From the NCBI GenBank assembly GCA_001302245.1, contig LGYU01000001.1, forward strand, positions 1 to 64,000: a stretch of DNA of 64,000 nt. Direction: 5' to 3'. The DNA comes from Chitinophagaceae bacterium PMP191F (GTDB taxonomy: Bacteria > Bacteroidota > Bacteroidia > Chitinophagales > Chitinophagaceae). Every line of letters starts with the position of its first letter. Within the stretch, counting starts at the first letter, position 1. Below the pieces are notes generated by a model. That model saw only the letters and a program-made list of their open reading frames with translations. It had not been told where the DNA came from and did no database searches. This document shows, piece by piece, positions 20,001 through 27,231 of the stretch. The position numbers were made by a program, and so were the translations under genes.

Positions 20001-21290
20001 GGTACGCTTACTGTAAATGTTGTAAAACTTGCTTCGGCTTCCTTTGCCCTGTTGAATGCTGTTCAGATCGAAGAATATACAACAACATCTGCGCTGAACC
20101 CGGTGAACCTGTATGCAGAACCTGTTGACAGAAACAGTATTAAGATCAGCTGGTCCGACAGAACCAATAATGAAGATGTATCAGGTGGCTTCCAGTTACA
20201 ACGTGCAACAGATTCGCTGTTCACTTCAGGCGTAACCAGTATTAACCTTGCTAATAATACAACAGTGTATACCAACACCGGTCTGGTTGCAAACACCAAA
20301 TACTGGTATCGCGTACGTGCTAAAGTGAGTGGTGTATTCACAGAATGGAGCAATATCAAGGCTGCCATCACTCCGCAGTCGCTGGTATATATCAACTTTA
20401 ATTATTCAACCGGTGATGCTGCATTCCCCTGGAATAACTGGGATGCCTTCCCGATCTATTACAACGCGTTCACCAATCTTACAGACCAGGGTGGTCAGCC
20501 TACCGGCTTAACCCTGACCATTGTAAAAACAATGAACGGTGATAACAACTATGGCGTGGTAACCGGCAATAATTCAGGTGTGGTGCCTGATGGTGTACTG
20601 CAATCCAACTACTGGATAGACAGAACACAGTTGGCACAAATGAAACTGTCTGGTCTGAACCTGAAGAAACGTTATCGCATCGGCTTTATCGGTAGCATGA
20701 GCACCAACGGCTGGTTCCTGGGCAACTATACCTGTAAGTATATGGTAAACGACAGGGTAGTATACCTGAACTCCTGGATGAACTCAAGTAAGGTAGCGTA
20801 TATCGGCAATCTCACTCCTGATCAGAACGGAGAACTGATGCTGAACTTTACTACCACAGATGAAGCTGCTTACGGATTTAATGCCGGCATCATTGTAGAA
20901 GCGTATGATGATCTTGTTTCAGGTGCAGGTACAGTACTGAACATTACACCTGACTCTACTGTAACTACCGGTGCTGCAACTGAAGATGCTGCGGCAGCTA
21001 CACCTCAGCAGCAAACAATTACGAGGACCAGGATCTATCCGAACCCGTTCACTGATATCATTAACCTCGACTTTAACAATTCCAATGCAGGTAATGCCAT
21101 CAGTGTAAATATGTTCGACATGAATGGAAGACAGGTATTGGTGCAAAGCTTTGGCAGGATCTCTGAAGGGTACAACACCCTGCGAGTGAACACTGCATCC
21201 GCAAATCTTCCAACAGGTTTGTACACCATTACCCTGAATGTAAACGGTAAAGTGGTACAGGCCATTAAACTGATTAAAAACAAACAATAA
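14097..21290 (+). CDS. Giant T9SS esterase-like protein with FN3, PA14, LamG and Ig-like modules
   Basis: A 2397-residue secreted protein. Residues 1-21 are the signal peptide. Residues about 75-310 form an alpha/beta-hydrolase with FFHGAGEGG (113-121), nucleophile Ser206 in GLSDG, and likely Asp255 and His287 (LGHSVW). The tail, in order and approximate, is: FN3 (495-590, 593-680), PA14 (684-820), FN3 (835-920), LamG-like (928-1145), FN3 (1158-1250), two Ig/cadherin-like (1254-1440), module X1 (1446-1628), FN3, Ig-like (1725-1820), module X2 (1822-1998), FN3, module X3 (2095-2272), and a type A sorting domain from about 2312 (IYPNPF). The three X modules share TGNNSGVxPD. It sits inside the EPS locus, so polymer deacylation or binding is a reasonable inference. 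A terminator follows. Confidence 0.9.
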   Translation: MKRLLLLTTIGMLFCVMFSQAQNVFDPSDALVRYNSSATLGTTGKPNPAASGLQKWVATSVNGISTGSNSYDVSSFKAYFMNGGAEQIPFRLKYPKSFSNPDSAGKKYPIMLFFHGAGEGGCPSNNGVYNNELQLLHGGKVFRDWVDGGQFDGFLLYPQSIMTNTCSSQWGLPPYSQKIPIVIQVIDSLVKYARVDVDRVFVDGLSDGGGAAWNMTYVYPQRVAKAAPSSAALAYNSNFSTIVHIPIWFASGGMDTNPTPGSANTCYTSLLNLGADIKYTLYPTLGHSVWYNHWAEPGFVDYMNDVHKANPLVFFQRFQYCPETTISAKLGLTPGFYAYEWQKDSVTIATSTGGTNTVVISTNITAFTGNEITVNAYGSYRARFKRTATSNWSDWSRKPAVISQKSVTQTPPIQVNGLGSNVLPAPDGNTTVSLKLPAGYSSYKWYKSGTLISGASDSTYTAGIGSYTAQVVETNGCGTLFSPVFKVVDASGTPKPEPAKNLTATAASITSIQLDWSRNPNASEQETGYEIYRSTVTGGPYTLIYITAPGVITYLDQNLPSNTTYYYVIRAVGNSGAASNSNQASAKTDIDNQPPSAPANFVLKGMSTSYAYLQWNASADNVGVIRYNIYLNGVKTYTTSDTTFAAANLDSNKVYTFYVKAEDAAGNLSNPSNQVTASTNFTANGINYKYYQGTWSTLPDFNAQQIIKSGYSSNIDLFGTKLQTNYYGILYEGYIKIPTTANYTFEICSDDGSKLYVGQPYNFNATPLINNDGAHGNTCVSGTMYLQAGYYPIAIPFFQITGGDTLIFNWQNDAGLSKAKVPNANLFRTYNAGGSAPAAPSNLVATAVSYNKINLTWVSNSTNQSGFELIRSTSATGTFVPVATVTGTSYSDSGLTANTAYYYKVRAVGAAGESNYAYSYSEVNWKANNNGNDTLGSATRTLSLTNATYSTAQVKEGSHSILFNGTNAYANVNNSNTGAFPSDGYYNQRTVALWIRQSATTNKKVVFDFGNSTNGLGLRFNAGILQAGVASNNVRAMISSATLTSISGWNSSGWNHVAVVYNQNSLKLFINGVEAAANNALSFSSIGLPVSAFARLGFSSGTAATDNVFNDASSSSNDYYSGYMDDIYVINGALNAADFTALMNSTFKQSLATTQAAPATPANPSSLTATALSVSSVKLTWTDNATNETSYEIWRSFENNTTYRKIAVVAPGSGTMSYQDDSLFANVTYYYKVRATGIVAQSGFSNEASTTTKNTKPVITAIPNFTIRYGLPFTLNVKATDADGDQLTFSFGNLPAFATTQNVSNGNAAISFTTNIRSQGVYNMKVYVADGFGGKDTASFSMSVGSNYVPVLDSIADTTIFQGDSIYVPLNANDVEGNGSMVWTGKNLPPFATLINNGNGKAAVILKPGYTVSGTYPITVNVNDGFGAWTERTFNAIVNYKNPNESIQLNMMYYTGGVSLWNDLDLKSGSSFSNLKNTRNEVTTVGFNIVGGNTTWAPADGGVQTGNNSGVYPDNVMKDRLQWGFFNNSTYDSLTVRVSGLNPNGRYNFTFFGSYVCAFCGMTSNSVTTYKIGNQSTAVHFSNNSTETGTIYQVQPNINGEVFIDMIGDAGNQSSGGVLNALVVQSKYDDGLPPAKPLNLNGQIITGGIRLNWKDNSLSEDAYRVYRATNVAGPYTVLNPTATNADSTGYNDVAVSAYTQYYYYVAGVNRYGTGASSDTIAIQSSNNKPVISSLSNVFIKSNATAQVNFTATDDPGDVVTVTIPSKPYFVTIVPLGGSNYRLNVAPATGDIGTYNLVVYATDDKGAYSTSNVTITISDKNTRSFYINMAVDYNHGAPAPWNNYYGYATAGGSVSNLVDENNTTSAIKMQFVNAWNGYNDVLGFVTGNNSGVFPDTVLRSGILHGDTTTRQIQFTGLDNAKKYNLVFVGSRNEGLDGSTKFICGSISDTLNGSYNSNQTANLNGLTPTGGTLTVNVVKLASASFALLNAVQIEEYTTTSALNPVNLYAEPVDRNSIKISWSDRTNNEDVSGGFQLQRATDSLFTSGVTSINLANNTTVYTNTGLVANTKYWYRVRAKVSGVFTEWSNIKAAITPQSLVYINFNYSTGDAAFPWNNWDAFPIYYNAFTNLTDQGGQPTGLTLTIVKTMNGDNNYGVVTGNNSGVVPDGVLQSNYWIDRTQLAQMKLSGLNLKKRYRIGFIGSMSTNGWFLGNYTCKYMVNDRVVYLNSWMNSSKVAYIGNLTPDQNGELMLNFTTTDEAAYGFNAGIIVEAYDDLVSGAGTVLNITPDSTVTTGAATEDAAAATPQQQTITRTRIYPNPFTDIINLDFNNSNAGNAISVNMFDMNGRQVLVQSFGRISEGYNTLRVNTASANLPTGLYTITLNVNGKVVQAIKLIKNKQ

Positions 21291-21319
21291 CCCTATCTAG
21301 GTAAGATAGTATCATTCAG

Positions 21320-21353
21320 AATCCGGGAACTGCTATGGGTTCCCGGATTTTTT
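21320..21353 (+). terminator. Rho-independent terminator after the giant esterase
   Basis: AATCCGGGAAC (21320-21330) pairs perfectly with GTTCCCGGATT (21339-21349) around an 8-base loop and is followed by T residues. It separates the giant gene from the copolymerase gene 38 bases later, which must rely on readthrough or a promoter I cannot see. Confidence 0.85.
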
Positions 21354-21390
21354 AGGTACATTTCCGCTCGAAACCGCAAACTGAGTCCTT

Positions 21391-23613
21391 ATGGATTTAA
21401 TGTATTTATTGTATTCTCTGTTCCGCAAAAAATGGATCATCCTTTCCTGTACGGCTTTAGGCTTAGTAGCCGGCTTTATATTTACCCTGTTCATGCCTAA
21501 GTATTATGTTTCTCTGGCACAGTATTCTACAGGGTTTACCATGCAGCAGAAAGTAAAGATCACACAGGACGAATCGTTCAACGTGTATGAGATCGATATC
21601 CGCTTTAACAACGTAACGGAAACTTTCAGATCGCCCAAAGTAATGGGCATGCTTTCTTACAAACTATTACTGCACGATCTGGAAGACCGTCATCCTTTCC
21701 GCACGCTTAACAACGATAAACTGCAAAGTGATGCGTATAAGAATGCCAACCTGGAAGCTGCAAAATCCATCCTGCGTCAGAAAATTGCACAGATGGAGCT
21801 GATCTCTCCCTTTAATCCCGAAGAAAAGAAGGTGTTTGACCTGGTGAACCTGTATGGATACAATGATGAATTACTGGGTAAAAACCTGAGCTTTGACAGG
21901 GTAGGGCATACCGACTTTATCAATATCTTTTTTAAATCAGAGTCGCCCGAATTATCCGCTTTTGTGGTAAATACAATCGGAACCCAATTTATCCGGTTCT
22001 TCAATTCCATTTACGGGTTGCGTACACAGGAATCTGCTGCCAAACTCGATAGCCTTACGGCTGCCAAAAAAAGGGTGGTAGATAGCCTTACAGATAAATT
22101 CCAGGAGTACAAGGCCAAAATAGGTACTCCCAATGTAGCAGACAGATCGGTTGCTGCGATGGAAGTGGTGCGTGAAATGACCTCCAAATACAACTCAGAG
22201 CTTGCAAAACTGAATGGATTGAAAGGAGATCTTAACGCGGTCGATATTCAAATGGGCTCATTGGAAACCACCGCAAACACGGATGTGGGTACTACTGGTA
22301 ATAACAATGCTGCTATCAACGAATTAAAAAGGAAAAACTCTGACCTGGATCTGCAGAAGAATGGTAAACCTGATGATGAAGTAAAACGCCTGCAGGAGCA
22401 GATCGATGCCAATATGAGAGAGATCCAGCGACTTTCTACCGGTGCCAGCAGGTCATCAGATGCTGCAAAAGCGAAAGAAAAGATCCAGAATAAGAGAGAC
22501 GAGCTGATCAATAAAAAAATTGAGCTGCAACAACAGATCGCAGCCAGTGAGGTGAACGTAAGATTATTCAAGACCCAGAAAGAAGAGTACGACCGTATCA
22601 CCTCATCAGGTGGTGGTGAAGAAGTAATCCTGCAGTCGAAAGAAACACAACTGAGAATTGCAACACAGGAATATGAAACACTGAATAAAAGTTTACAATC
22701 TTCACTGGATGTAGACGTGAATCCTGAAAACAACTTCCAACTTACCATTGCAGGCCAGCCTTCTTATCGCCCGGAAGCAACCCGTCGTACGGTAATTGTA
22801 GGTCTGGCAGGTGTGTTGATGTTCATGTTGTCTACCTTCATTTTTGCCGCACTGGAATTTATGGATTCTTCGTTCAGAACGCCTTCTATTTTCCAGCGTG
22901 TATCGAAGCTGAAATTGTTGAGCTCTGTAAATGAAATTGATCTGAAGAAAAGAGAGCTGAATGATTATTTTAAACCGAATGGTGAAGCTGTTGAAGATAA
23001 AGCAGGTAAAAGCTTTGTTGAAAACCTGCGTAAACTGCGTTATGAAATTGAAACCAGCGGTAAAAAGATATTCCTCGTTACCAGCACCCAGCCTAAACAG
23101 GGCAAAACACTGATGATAGAAGCGTTGGCCAATAGCTTATGCCTTACCAAGAAAAAAGTATTGCTGATTGACGCCAATTTTACCAATAATGCGCTGACGC
23201 AGAAGTTCGGTGCCAAACCCACGCTGGAGCAGTTTACACTGGGTAACCAGCAAAATTCAATGGATAAATTCTGGAGTATTACCAGCATGACCACCATCCC
23301 CAATACGGATGTAGTAGGATGTACGCAGGGAATGCATACCCCTGCAGAGGTGTTGCCCAAGAACAACCTGCTGGAAAACCTGTCACATATTACCGGCAGC
23401 TACGATTTTATCTTTATTGAAGGTGCGGCATTGAACAATCATGCCGACAGTAAAGAGCTGGTAAAATATGCAGAAGGCATTATTGCAATATTCTCTGCTA
23501 AATCTTCATTAAAACATACTGATAAAGAATCGGTTCAATACCTTACCGGTATGGGAGATAAATTTATCGGTGCGGTACTGAACCAGGTACAGTTGGAAAA
23601 TATGGAGATGTAG
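21391..23613 (+). CDS. Wzc-like polysaccharide copolymerase with degenerate kinase domain
   Basis: A 740-residue inner-membrane chain-length/export regulator. Membrane segments at about 15-37 and 470-490 flank a long periplasmic region rich in coiled coil (about 215-430). A cytoplasmic CapB-like P-loop domain follows. Walker A ends in QGKT (Thr573) and Walker A' is VLLIDANF with Asp594. The Walker B position reads YDFIFIEGA, Glu677 where BY-kinases normally have Asp. The C-terminus (NQVQLENMEM) lacks the Tyr cluster of phosphorylated Wzc proteins. Polymer-length control is likely; tyrosine autophosphorylation is doubtful. It opens the plus-strand EPS run that extends to 30108. Confidence 0.86.
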   Translation: MDLMYLLYSLFRKKWIILSCTALGLVAGFIFTLFMPKYYVSLAQYSTGFTMQQKVKITQDESFNVYEIDIRFNNVTETFRSPKVMGMLSYKLLLHDLEDRHPFRTLNNDKLQSDAYKNANLEAAKSILRQKIAQMELISPFNPEEKKVFDLVNLYGYNDELLGKNLSFDRVGHTDFINIFFKSESPELSAFVVNTIGTQFIRFFNSIYGLRTQESAAKLDSLTAAKKRVVDSLTDKFQEYKAKIGTPNVADRSVAAMEVVREMTSKYNSELAKLNGLKGDLNAVDIQMGSLETTANTDVGTTGNNNAAINELKRKNSDLDLQKNGKPDDEVKRLQEQIDANMREIQRLSTGASRSSDAAKAKEKIQNKRDELINKKIELQQQIAASEVNVRLFKTQKEEYDRITSSGGGEEVILQSKETQLRIATQEYETLNKSLQSSLDVDVNPENNFQLTIAGQPSYRPEATRRTVIVGLAGVLMFMLSTFIFAALEFMDSSFRTPSIFQRVSKLKLLSSVNEIDLKKRELNDYFKPNGEAVEDKAGKSFVENLRKLRYEIETSGKKIFLVTSTQPKQGKTLMIEALANSLCLTKKKVLLIDANFTNNALTQKFGAKPTLEQFTLGNQQNSMDKFWSITSMTTIPNTDVVGCTQGMHTPAEVLPKNNLLENLSHITGSYDFIFIEGAALNNHADSKELVKYAEGIIAIFSAKSSLKHTDKESVQYLTGMGDKFIGAVLNQVQLENMEM

Positions 23614-23666
23614 TCAGAGCCGGGTACAACACATTAACCTTATACCTAATAATCTAACCTTACCAC

Positions 23667-24833
23667 TTGAACACAATTAATTATTTATTCAATGCCCGCA
23701 AGGTGTTGGAAAGAAGCCGCTTTCCATGGGTAGATTACGCCCGCGGAATCTGCATCATACTAGTGGTGTACCGTCATGTATTTGAAGGATTGATCTATGT
23801 GGGCGAGGGTTCTTACAGCTATCCTGTATTGCGGTATTTCAATATTTTCTTTTTCAGCTTTCGCATGCCGCTTTTCTTTATTGTGTCAGGTATTTTCCTG
23901 GGAGGAAGCCTTGCCAGAAAGGGAATTGGTGCGTATGTTGACAACAGGTTCAGGAATATATTCTATCCTCTGTTGGTATGGGGTTCTATACAGGTAACCC
24001 TGCAGCTCATTTTTGCTGGTCATGTTACTGCGTCACGCACGCCTATGGACTATGTGAACCTGCTGATAGATCCGCGTAAAATTGAACAGTTCTGGTATCT
24101 CAATGCGTTATTCTGTGTAAGCGTGCTATATGCACTCGTAAAGCATTATGGAAAATTCAGGCCTTCACAACAACTGATGCTGGGAATCTTTATGTACGCT
24201 ATAGCAGGATACTGTCATTCAAAGCATATCTTCATCGGATTTCTGCTGGATGTACTGTTTTTCTACATGTTCTTCGCAATCGGCGACCTGGTATCGGATA
24301 TGGTGCTGAATCCCCGCAATTACGAGCTACTGTCATCCTATAAACTATTATTGACAGTGGTACCATTCTTTGTACTGGTACAGCACTACTTTACCACCCT
24401 CAATCTTACCAATAAAGATGATTATTTTGTACAGTTTCAGCGTCCGGAGATATTTGCGCTGGCGGCGTTGATAGGCGGCGTTTTTGTACTGAACGTATCA
24501 TTCATTCTGCAGCGTGTAAACAGACTGCGGTTTCTCAGGGTAATCGGGTACCACTCATTGTACATTTATGTAATGCATCTTACTATTACTGCTGCATTAC
24601 GTATTGTACTGAGTCAGGTACTGCATATACAGAACATCCCGTTTTTGCTGTTCATTTCTATTATCACCGGCGTATTGCTGCCTGTTATAATTTATAATAT
24701 GCTGGAACGTGCCGGAGCATGGTGGCTTTTTTCGCTTAAAAAGCCCAAAACCGCTGCCAGGTCTTCAGCCGGACACAGTTTCTTTGGTGCGGGCATCGCC
24801 ACTACACCCAGAGAAAGTACGGATAAAGAGTAA
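23667..24833 (+). CDS. Acyltransferase 3 family protein (OafA-like)
   Basis: A 388-residue multi-spanning membrane O-acyltransferase. PWVDYARGICIILVVYRHV at about 20-38 carries the family's opening R/H pattern. RMPLFFIVSG and about ten membrane segments follow. Such proteins move acetyl or similar acyl groups onto surface sugars. The start is non-ATG: an in-frame TAA at 23655 leaves TTG 23667, GTG 23703 or TTG 23706 as candidates before the conserved domain. I keep the longest. It follows the copolymerase and is one of two acyltransferases in this locus. The polar C-terminal tail (about 355-388) is cytoplasmic and of unknown role. Confidence 0.85.
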   Translation: MNTINYLFNARKVLERSRFPWVDYARGICIILVVYRHVFEGLIYVGEGSYSYPVLRYFNIFFFSFRMPLFFIVSGIFLGGSLARKGIGAYVDNRFRNIFYPLLVWGSIQVTLQLIFAGHVTASRTPMDYVNLLIDPRKIEQFWYLNALFCVSVLYALVKHYGKFRPSQQLMLGIFMYAIAGYCHSKHIFIGFLLDVLFFYMFFAIGDLVSDMVLNPRNYELLSSYKLLLTVVPFFVLVQHYFTTLNLTNKDDYFVQFQRPEIFALAALIGGVFVLNVSFILQRVNRLRFLRVIGYHSLYIYVMHLTITAALRIVLSQVLHIQNIPFLLFISIITGVLLPVIIYNMLERAGAWWLFSLKKPKTAARSSAGHSFFGAGIATTPRESTDKE

Positions 24834-24874
24834 TGCGATTGTTCAGAATGTTATCTTTAATATCAAACCGTAGT

Positions 24875-24976
24875 ATGGAAAAAGAGCGGAATACATACAA
24901 AATATACGAAATCATCAGTACCGGAGTTATTATACTGTTTTGTGTAAGTATGTTCGTAAAATTCCTCTTCTTTTAA
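24875..24976 (+). CDS. 33-residue single-pass membrane microprotein
   Basis: ATG 24875 to TAA 24976 encodes a 33-residue peptide: a charged N-terminus (MEKERNTYKIYE), then one hydrophobic span (about 13-33) ending KFLFF. It lies in the 149-base gap between the acyltransferase and the Wzy/ligase gene on the same strand and stops 6 bases before the next ATG. That spacing fits a translated operon member. No family is recognised. It may be a small subunit of the adjacent membrane enzymes. It could also be a chance ORF; conservation in relatives would decide. Confidence 0.5.
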   Translation: MEKERNTYKIYEIISTGVIILFCVSMFVKFLFF

Positions 24977-24982
24977 GATCGT

Positions 24983-26491
24983 ATGGAGAAAAGTTTTCTG
25001 CAAAGGATTTCTGGTTCCGTAATAGAGAAGATACGGTATCATCTTCTTGAAAAGAAGATGGTAAGCCCGGCAGGTATTGCTATACTACTGATCATTACAG
25101 TAATGATGGCATACAGTACCGTGCTGGGAAGCATGGGGCTGAGTGTGGGCGTGGTACTGGGCTTTGCAGGTATTTTTTTCTGTGTATTGTGTATTATTTA
25201 TCCGTCCCTGGGATTTTATTCAGCTTATTCGGTTTGTCTTTTCCTGATGCTTCCGGGATGGTTTCTGAAGTCGGCGGCCATGATACCTACCGGCCTTATT
25301 CCGGAATACATCTCTTACCTGGCCCTGCTGGGTATTATTTCACAGCAGACCTACCGGAAAGAGATCACCCGTGAATTCTGGCAATCGGCCATTACAATAT
25401 GGCTGCTGGTGTTGTTTGGTTATTCATTGTTGCAGTTCTTTAATCCTTCCATGAACCAGAAACTGGGCTGGTTCATGTATTTCAGGAAGCAGATCAGCCT
25501 GCTGGCTTTCTTCTACGCTAGTTACAGTTTCTTTAATTCGCGCAGGGCTATTGTTTTCTTTACTAAGTTCTGGATAATACTTGCCACCATAGAAGCCCTG
25601 TACTGCTGTAAACAGCAGTGGTTTGGTTTTTCATCGGTTGAATATGAGTGGCTGATCAGTGACCCGGTGCGTTACAATCTTTTTGTGAACGGTGCATTTG
25701 TACGCAGGTTTGGCCTGTTGTCCGATCCTTCTGCTGCAGGTATTCTGTATGCCTGTTCGACAGTATTGCTGATTGTAATGATGCAGTGTGCAAAAACCAA
25801 CAGCAAACGTGTATTATACGGTGTGCTGGCATTCATTCATTTTATGGCCAGCAGCTATACGGGTACCCGTACGGCTACATTAATGATCGTGGCAGGTATT
25901 GCGTTCTATTGTATACTAACATTGTATAAGAAAAGTACCATTATCTTTTCATCGGTATTTGTGGTGGCGTTTGCAGCATTAATGGTAGCGCCCATTTATG
26001 ATAATATGATCATTAACCGCCTGCGTTCCACGTTTGAAGGGTCCAAAGATCCTTCGGCCAAAGTACGTGATGTAAACAGGCAGCGGGTGCAACCTTATGT
26101 ATATAGCCACCCCATTGGTGGGGGCTATGCTACCTGCGGTATTGTGGGCGAACTGTATAATCCCGGGCATTTTCTTAACCAGATCCCCGCAGATAGCTCT
26201 TTTATGCAGGTAATGATGGAGCAGGGACCTATCGGGTTGGCATTTATGCTTATTTTCTACTACATCATTATGCGCACCGGCATCAAATGGCTGTACAGGG
26301 TACGGGACCCTGAAATAGAGGCAATATACCTCGGGCATATGGTGGCGGTATTCAGCCTGATGGTAGGGCAGTTTTCACAAATGGCTATCGGCCAATATCC
26401 CAGTGTGTTGTATTTTTATTCAGTAATGGCCATATTTTTAAAGCTGCACAAGTACGACACTGATAAACCTGTTGAATACAAACTAATATGA
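24983..26491 (+). CDS. O-antigen ligase / Wzy-family polymerase-like membrane protein
   Basis: A 502-residue polytopic protein with about 11-12 membrane segments. The large periplasmic loop (about 345-420) has the Wzy_C-type pattern: YSHPIGGGYATCG, an N..PADSSFMQVMMEQGPIGL stretch, then membrane segments. The family includes WaaL ligases and Wzy polymerases, which join lipid-linked oligosaccharides in the periplasm. Beside a Wzc-like gene, polymerase is the likelier role, but sequence alone does not separate the two. Its stop overlaps the next start by 4 bases (ATGA). Confidence 0.82.
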   Translation: MEKSFLQRISGSVIEKIRYHLLEKKMVSPAGIAILLIITVMMAYSTVLGSMGLSVGVVLGFAGIFFCVLCIIYPSLGFYSAYSVCLFLMLPGWFLKSAAMIPTGLIPEYISYLALLGIISQQTYRKEITREFWQSAITIWLLVLFGYSLLQFFNPSMNQKLGWFMYFRKQISLLAFFYASYSFFNSRRAIVFFTKFWIILATIEALYCCKQQWFGFSSVEYEWLISDPVRYNLFVNGAFVRRFGLLSDPSAAGILYACSTVLLIVMMQCAKTNSKRVLYGVLAFIHFMASSYTGTRTATLMIVAGIAFYCILTLYKKSTIIFSSVFVVAFAALMVAPIYDNMIINRLRSTFEGSKDPSAKVRDVNRQRVQPYVYSHPIGGGYATCGIVGELYNPGHFLNQIPADSSFMQVMMEQGPIGLAFMLIFYYIIMRTGIKWLYRVRDPEIEAIYLGHMVAVFSLMVGQFSQMAIGQYPSVLYFYSVMAIFLKLHKYDTDKPVEYKLI

Positions 26492-27231
26492 ACCCTTTTA
26501 TCATGAATAGACTTTTAACCACTGTATTGTTGATCGCTGTTACCTCTACAGCAGGTGCCCAGGTAATAACGGGGCGCAATTCATCCACTTACCGTGCTAC
26601 CAACGCAGATACTAGCCGTATAACCGATATCAGGGAAAAGCTGGTACTGCTGGCCATGCAAAATCCCAATTTTGAAATTGCAGACCGCAAAGTAAATATC
26701 GGTCAGTATACGCTCAACAGGGCCAAAGGTGCCTGGCTGGGTATCCTGGCTGCATCGGGCAACTTAAACGAGTTGTCAATAAAAGGAAATAGCGGCGCCA
26801 ATGGCTCACTGTACTTTCCCAGGTACAACTTCAGTCTGAACCTGCCGCTGGACTTCTTTTCAGCCAAGAAAAATGATGTAAAAATTGCCCGTGAAAATTT
26901 ATACATCGCAAAGGCAGAAAAAAATATTCAATACCGTTCTTTACGCAGGGAAGTGCTGGCTAAATATGAGGACTACCTGATGCACAAAGAAAAACTTGAA
27001 TTACAAAGCAGACGTACACAAACGGAATATACTAAATACAAAATAGCAGAAAAGGACTTTGAAGATAACCAGGTGGAAGCAGAAGAGTTCAATAAAGCAG
27101 AAAGCAACTACCTTGATCAGCAGATGCGTAAATCAGAAATGCAACGCAACTATAACGTAGCCAAGCTTGAGCTGGAAGAAATGATCGGTGTTACCATCGA
27201 AGAAGTAATTGCATCTATTCAATCCAAGTAA
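26488..27231 (+). CDS. Half-length TolC-like outer membrane protein
   Basis: A 247-residue exported protein with a signal peptide ending AGAQ at about 25. The body resembles one TolC/outer-membrane-efflux repeat: LVLLAMQNPNFEIADRKVNIGQY at the first helix, a short beta region (SLYFPRYNFSLNLPLDFFS), then long amphipathic helices (about 125-235) rich in K/E/Q. Ordinary TolC proteins have two such halves in 400-500 residues; this is a single intact half, not a visible truncation. A second in-frame ATG at 26503 would remove the 4-base overlap with the ligase gene. It overlaps the next gene by 1 base. Inferred role: outer-membrane or periplasmic channel partner for EPS export, since no Wza is seen. 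Confidence 0.75.
   Translation: MNPFIMNRLLTTVLLIAVTSTAGAQVITGRNSSTYRATNADTSRITDIREKLVLLAMQNPNFEIADRKVNIGQYTLNRAKGAWLGILAASGNLNELSIKGNSGANGSLYFPRYNFSLNLPLDFFSAKKNDVKIARENLYIAKAEKNIQYRSLRREVLAKYEDYLMHKEKLELQSRRTQTEYTKYKIAEKDFEDNQVEAEEFNKAESNYLDQQMRKSEMQRNYNVAKLELEEMIGVTIEEVIASIQSK

Noticed and set aside
26488-27231. Half-TolC gene as a pseudogene of a full TolC
   Set aside because: It has a signal peptide and intact frame, overlaps both neighbours by 4 and 1 bases, and no remnant of a second repeat follows.
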